A DNA stretch of 64,000 nt. It comes from Allobosea sp. 67-29 (lineage in GTDB: Bacteria; Pseudomonadota; Alphaproteobacteria; Rhizobiales; Beijerinckiaceae). Location of the stretch: assembly GCF_001898115.1 (NCBI RefSeq), contig NZ_MKSQ01000007.1:124001-188000 (forward strand). Direction: 5' to 3'. Every line of letters starts with the position of its first letter. Within the stretch, counting starts at the first letter, position 1. Shown here piece by piece: positions 62,228 through 64,000 of the stretch. The translations under genes were made by a program, and so were the position numbers. The notes under the pieces were generated by a model. That model was not told the origin of the DNA, made no database searches, and worked only from the letters and a program-made list of their open reading frames with translations.

Positions 62228-63808
62228 TCACTTCTTCTCGACGTTCCAGAAGACCGGCGCCGGCGCCGTCAGGATGCCGGTGATGTTCTTGCGGGTCGCG
62301 ATCGGCACGTTGTACTGGCCGAGATGGACATGGGTGACGACTTCGCGCCAGCGCATCTGCACCGCTTCCGCGATCGCCTTCTGCTTGGCCGGATCGGGCT
62401 CGCGCGCGAAGTCGTCGCGCAGCTTCTCCATTTCAGCGTCGCAGGGCCAGCCGAAGGCCGCCTTGTCGCAGCTGGCATTGAAGAAGCCGGCCATGACCGG
62501 GTTCAGGATATCGGCCGAGACCCAGGAGGTCTGCATCAGGTTCCAGCCGCCCTTGTCGATCGGATCCTTGCGGACGCGCCGGGAAACGACCGTCTGCCAG
62601 TCGGAGGACTGCATGTCGACCTTGAAGCCGCCCTTCTCGAGCAACTGCTTGGCAACCGGACCGAGATTCGTCAGCGACTGCAGGTCGGTCGAATGCAGCA
62701 GCACCACCGGCTTGCCGTCATAGCCGGCCTCCTTCAGTAGCTCTTGGGATTTCTTGAAGTTCGACTCGAGCAGCCCGTCCATGCCCTTTTCCGAGGCGAG
62801 CGGCGAGCCGCAGACGAACATCGCCTTACAGACCTGATAATACTCGGGGTTGCCGACGGTCGCTTCGAGGAAGTCCTTCTGGTTCAGCGCGTAGGTCACC
62901 GCCTGTCGCACCTTCGGATTGTCGAAGGGAGGCTGGGTGTGATTGAAGCGCATCGTGTACTGCAGCCCGAGCGGGTTGTAGTTCCACAGCTTGATGTTGC
63001 TGTCGTCCTTGAGCAGCGGGATCAGGTCGAAGGCCGGCTGCTCGATCATGTCGATCTCGCCTGCCAGCAGCGCGTTGACGGCCTGCTGCTGGTCCGTCAC
63101 CGCCAGCCATTCGATGCGGTCGATCTTGGCGACCTTGCCGCCGGCCAGGCCCGAGGCGGGCTCGGCGCGGGGCTTGTAGTCCTTGAACTTGGTGTAGACG
63201 ATCTTGTCGCCGGGTTTCCATTCGTCCTGCTTCAGAACGAATGGCCCCGAGCCGATGAATTCCGAGATTTGCGTGTTGGGGTCCGTTTCCGCCACCCGCT
63301 TCGGCATCATGAACGGCACGTTCGACGACGGCTTGCCGAGCCCGAAGATCAGCAGGCCGGTCGGCGATTTCAACTTTACGGTGAAACTCTTGGCGTCGTC
63401 GGCCGTGATGGCGTCGACGAAGGTCATCAGCTTCTGGCCGACAGGATCCTTGGCCGACCAGCGCTTGATCGAGGCGATGCAGTCCTCGGAGGTGACGGGC
63501 TTGCCGTCATGCCAGAGCAGGCCGTCGCGGAGCGTGAACTTGTAGGTCAGCTTGTCGGGCGACTCCGTATAGGTGTCGACCATCTGCGGCTTGATCTCGC
63601 CCTTCTCGTCCATCGAGAACAGCGTGTCGTAGATCATGTAGCCGTGGTTGCGGACGATATAGGCGGTCGTCCAGATCGGATCGACGATCTTCACGTCGGA
63701 ATGCATGACGACCTTCATCGTCGTCTCGGCCTGCGCCGGGCCGGCCTGGGCCAGCATCGTGCCGGCAAGCAGCATTCCCGCCGTGATGGTCTTCAAACGC
63801 GACAACAT
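62228..63808 (-). CDS. Periplasmic peptide-type substrate-binding protein (SBP family 5)
   Basis: A 526-residue binding protein with Sec signal ending AQAGPAQAE, the family signature YKFTLRDGLLWHDGKPVTSED, and a large cleft with FMVCGSPLAS. It delivers an oligopeptide or similar ligand to the permeases. It is the first gene of the leftward operon with the fused ATPase; the ligand is not identifiable. Confidence 0.92.
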   Translation of the reverse strand: MLSRLKTITAGMLLAGTMLAQAGPAQAETTMKVVMHSDVKIVDPIWTTAYIVRNHGYMIYDTLFSMDEKGEIKPQMVDTYTESPDKLTYKFTLRDGLLWHDGKPVTSEDCIASIKRWSAKDPVGQKLMTFVDAITADDAKSFTVKLKSPTGLLIFGLGKPSSNVPFMMPKRVAETDPNTQISEFIGSGPFVLKQDEWKPGDKIVYTKFKDYKPRAEPASGLAGGKVAKIDRIEWLAVTDQQQAVNALLAGEIDMIEQPAFDLIPLLKDDSNIKLWNYNPLGLQYTMRFNHTQPPFDNPKVRQAVTYALNQKDFLEATVGNPEYYQVCKAMFVCGSPLASEKGMDGLLESNFKKSQELLKEAGYDGKPVVLLHSTDLQSLTNLGPVAKQLLEKGGFKVDMQSSDWQTVVSRRVRKDPIDKGGWNLMQTSWVSADILNPVMAGFFNASCDKAAFGWPCDAEMEKLRDDFAREPDPAKQKAIAEAVQMRWREVVTHVHLGQYNVPIATRKNITGILTAPAPVFWNVEKK

Positions 63809-64000
63809 CCTGTGATCTCCCCTCTGGCCGTTCCGGCGCCCGTTCTGTGTGATCGTGATGCGAATGCGTCCTGATGTGCGATTGTTCGTCCCGACCTGCC
63901 TTTGTCGATCCCTGTCCGCCCGGATGCAGGCGCCGTGCCATGAAGGAGCGAGGCTCCTTTAAGCAACCCCGCCTTGTCAACCGCCGGTCAATTCGCGAGG
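63809..64000. other. Upstream region of the transporter operon
   Basis: No gene is seen. Contains the hairpin AAGGAGC-GAG-GCTCCTT at 63943-63959 (perfect seven-base stem) before TTTAAG, possibly the terminator of a gene outside the window or a leader structure. Confidence 0.4.

Overview
The window is high-GC alphaproteobacterial chromosome. Gene content (FixK/FNR-type boxes, paired-cysteine ArsR regulators, a complete sox set, and the rlpA-dac-tmk-holB-metG-tatD order) points to the Hyphomicrobiales (Rhizobiales). A Bosea-like thiosulfate oxidiser is my best guess, but the genus is inference only.

Four regions can be seen. (1) About 1-14.1 kb is a low-oxygen/stress and carbon-storage cluster: a 5'-truncated MgtA-type ATPase, an orphan ABC membrane domain, PHA synthase, a MaoC-phosphotransacetylase fusion, acetate kinase, phasin, Nudix hydrolase, a triple-BON protein, a universal stress protein, Hsp20 and a P1B-type ATPase. 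Four TTGA-N6-(T/G)CAA boxes sit upstream of phaC, phasin/nudix, the BON gene and hsp20, so the block looks like one FixK/FNR-controlled regulon that couples PHA/acetyl-phosphate metabolism to hypoxia.

(2) About 14.3-33.6 kb is a sulfur-oxidation region. Persulfide chemistry (Blh-like DUF442-persulfide dioxygenase, stand-alone persulfide dioxygenase, DUF442-SQR fusion), YeeE/YedE thiosulfate carriers, a TauE/SafE exporter and two ArsR-family persulfide-sensor candidates flank soxAX-soxH (leftward) and soxYZBCDE-dsrE-soxF-cytochrome c (rightward). Thioredoxin-fold SoxW/SoxS and a DsbA-like protein maintain thiol redox in the periplasm. Thiosulfate enters the SoxYZ cycle; sulfide is oxidised by SQR or SoxEF; persulfide goes to sulfite and is exported or further oxidised.

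(3) 34,055-48,015 is a 13.96-kb integrated element in the 3' end of tRNA-Ser(UGA). It is bounded by a 15-bp direct repeat, with a P4-type tyrosine integrase at the right end, tandem arm-type repeats at both ends, an AlpA-like protein at the left end and a Toprim/SF3 primase-helicase followed by an iteron/inverted-repeat region (candidate origin). It carries only two recognisable virion genes, a tail tape-measure protein and a P2 gpD-like hub protein; no capsid, portal, terminase, sheath or tube gene is present. This looks like a phage satellite that supplies tail parts. Next to the integrase is a translationally coupled pair (soluble protein plus AT-rich four-helix membrane protein) sitting where satellites often carry anti-phage cargo. 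These are the best candidates for an undescribed system.

(4) About 48-64 kb is core chromosome: rlpA, a D-Ala-D-Ala carboxypeptidase homologue whose SxN and KTG boxes are changed to AGN and QTG, tmk, holB, metG, tatD and a metallo-hydrolase, then a peptide-type ABC transporter operon on the minus strand followed by an amidase, next to an M20 peptidase. Starts were chosen from ribosome-binding sites and frame overlaps; functions come from motif recognition only, with no database search.
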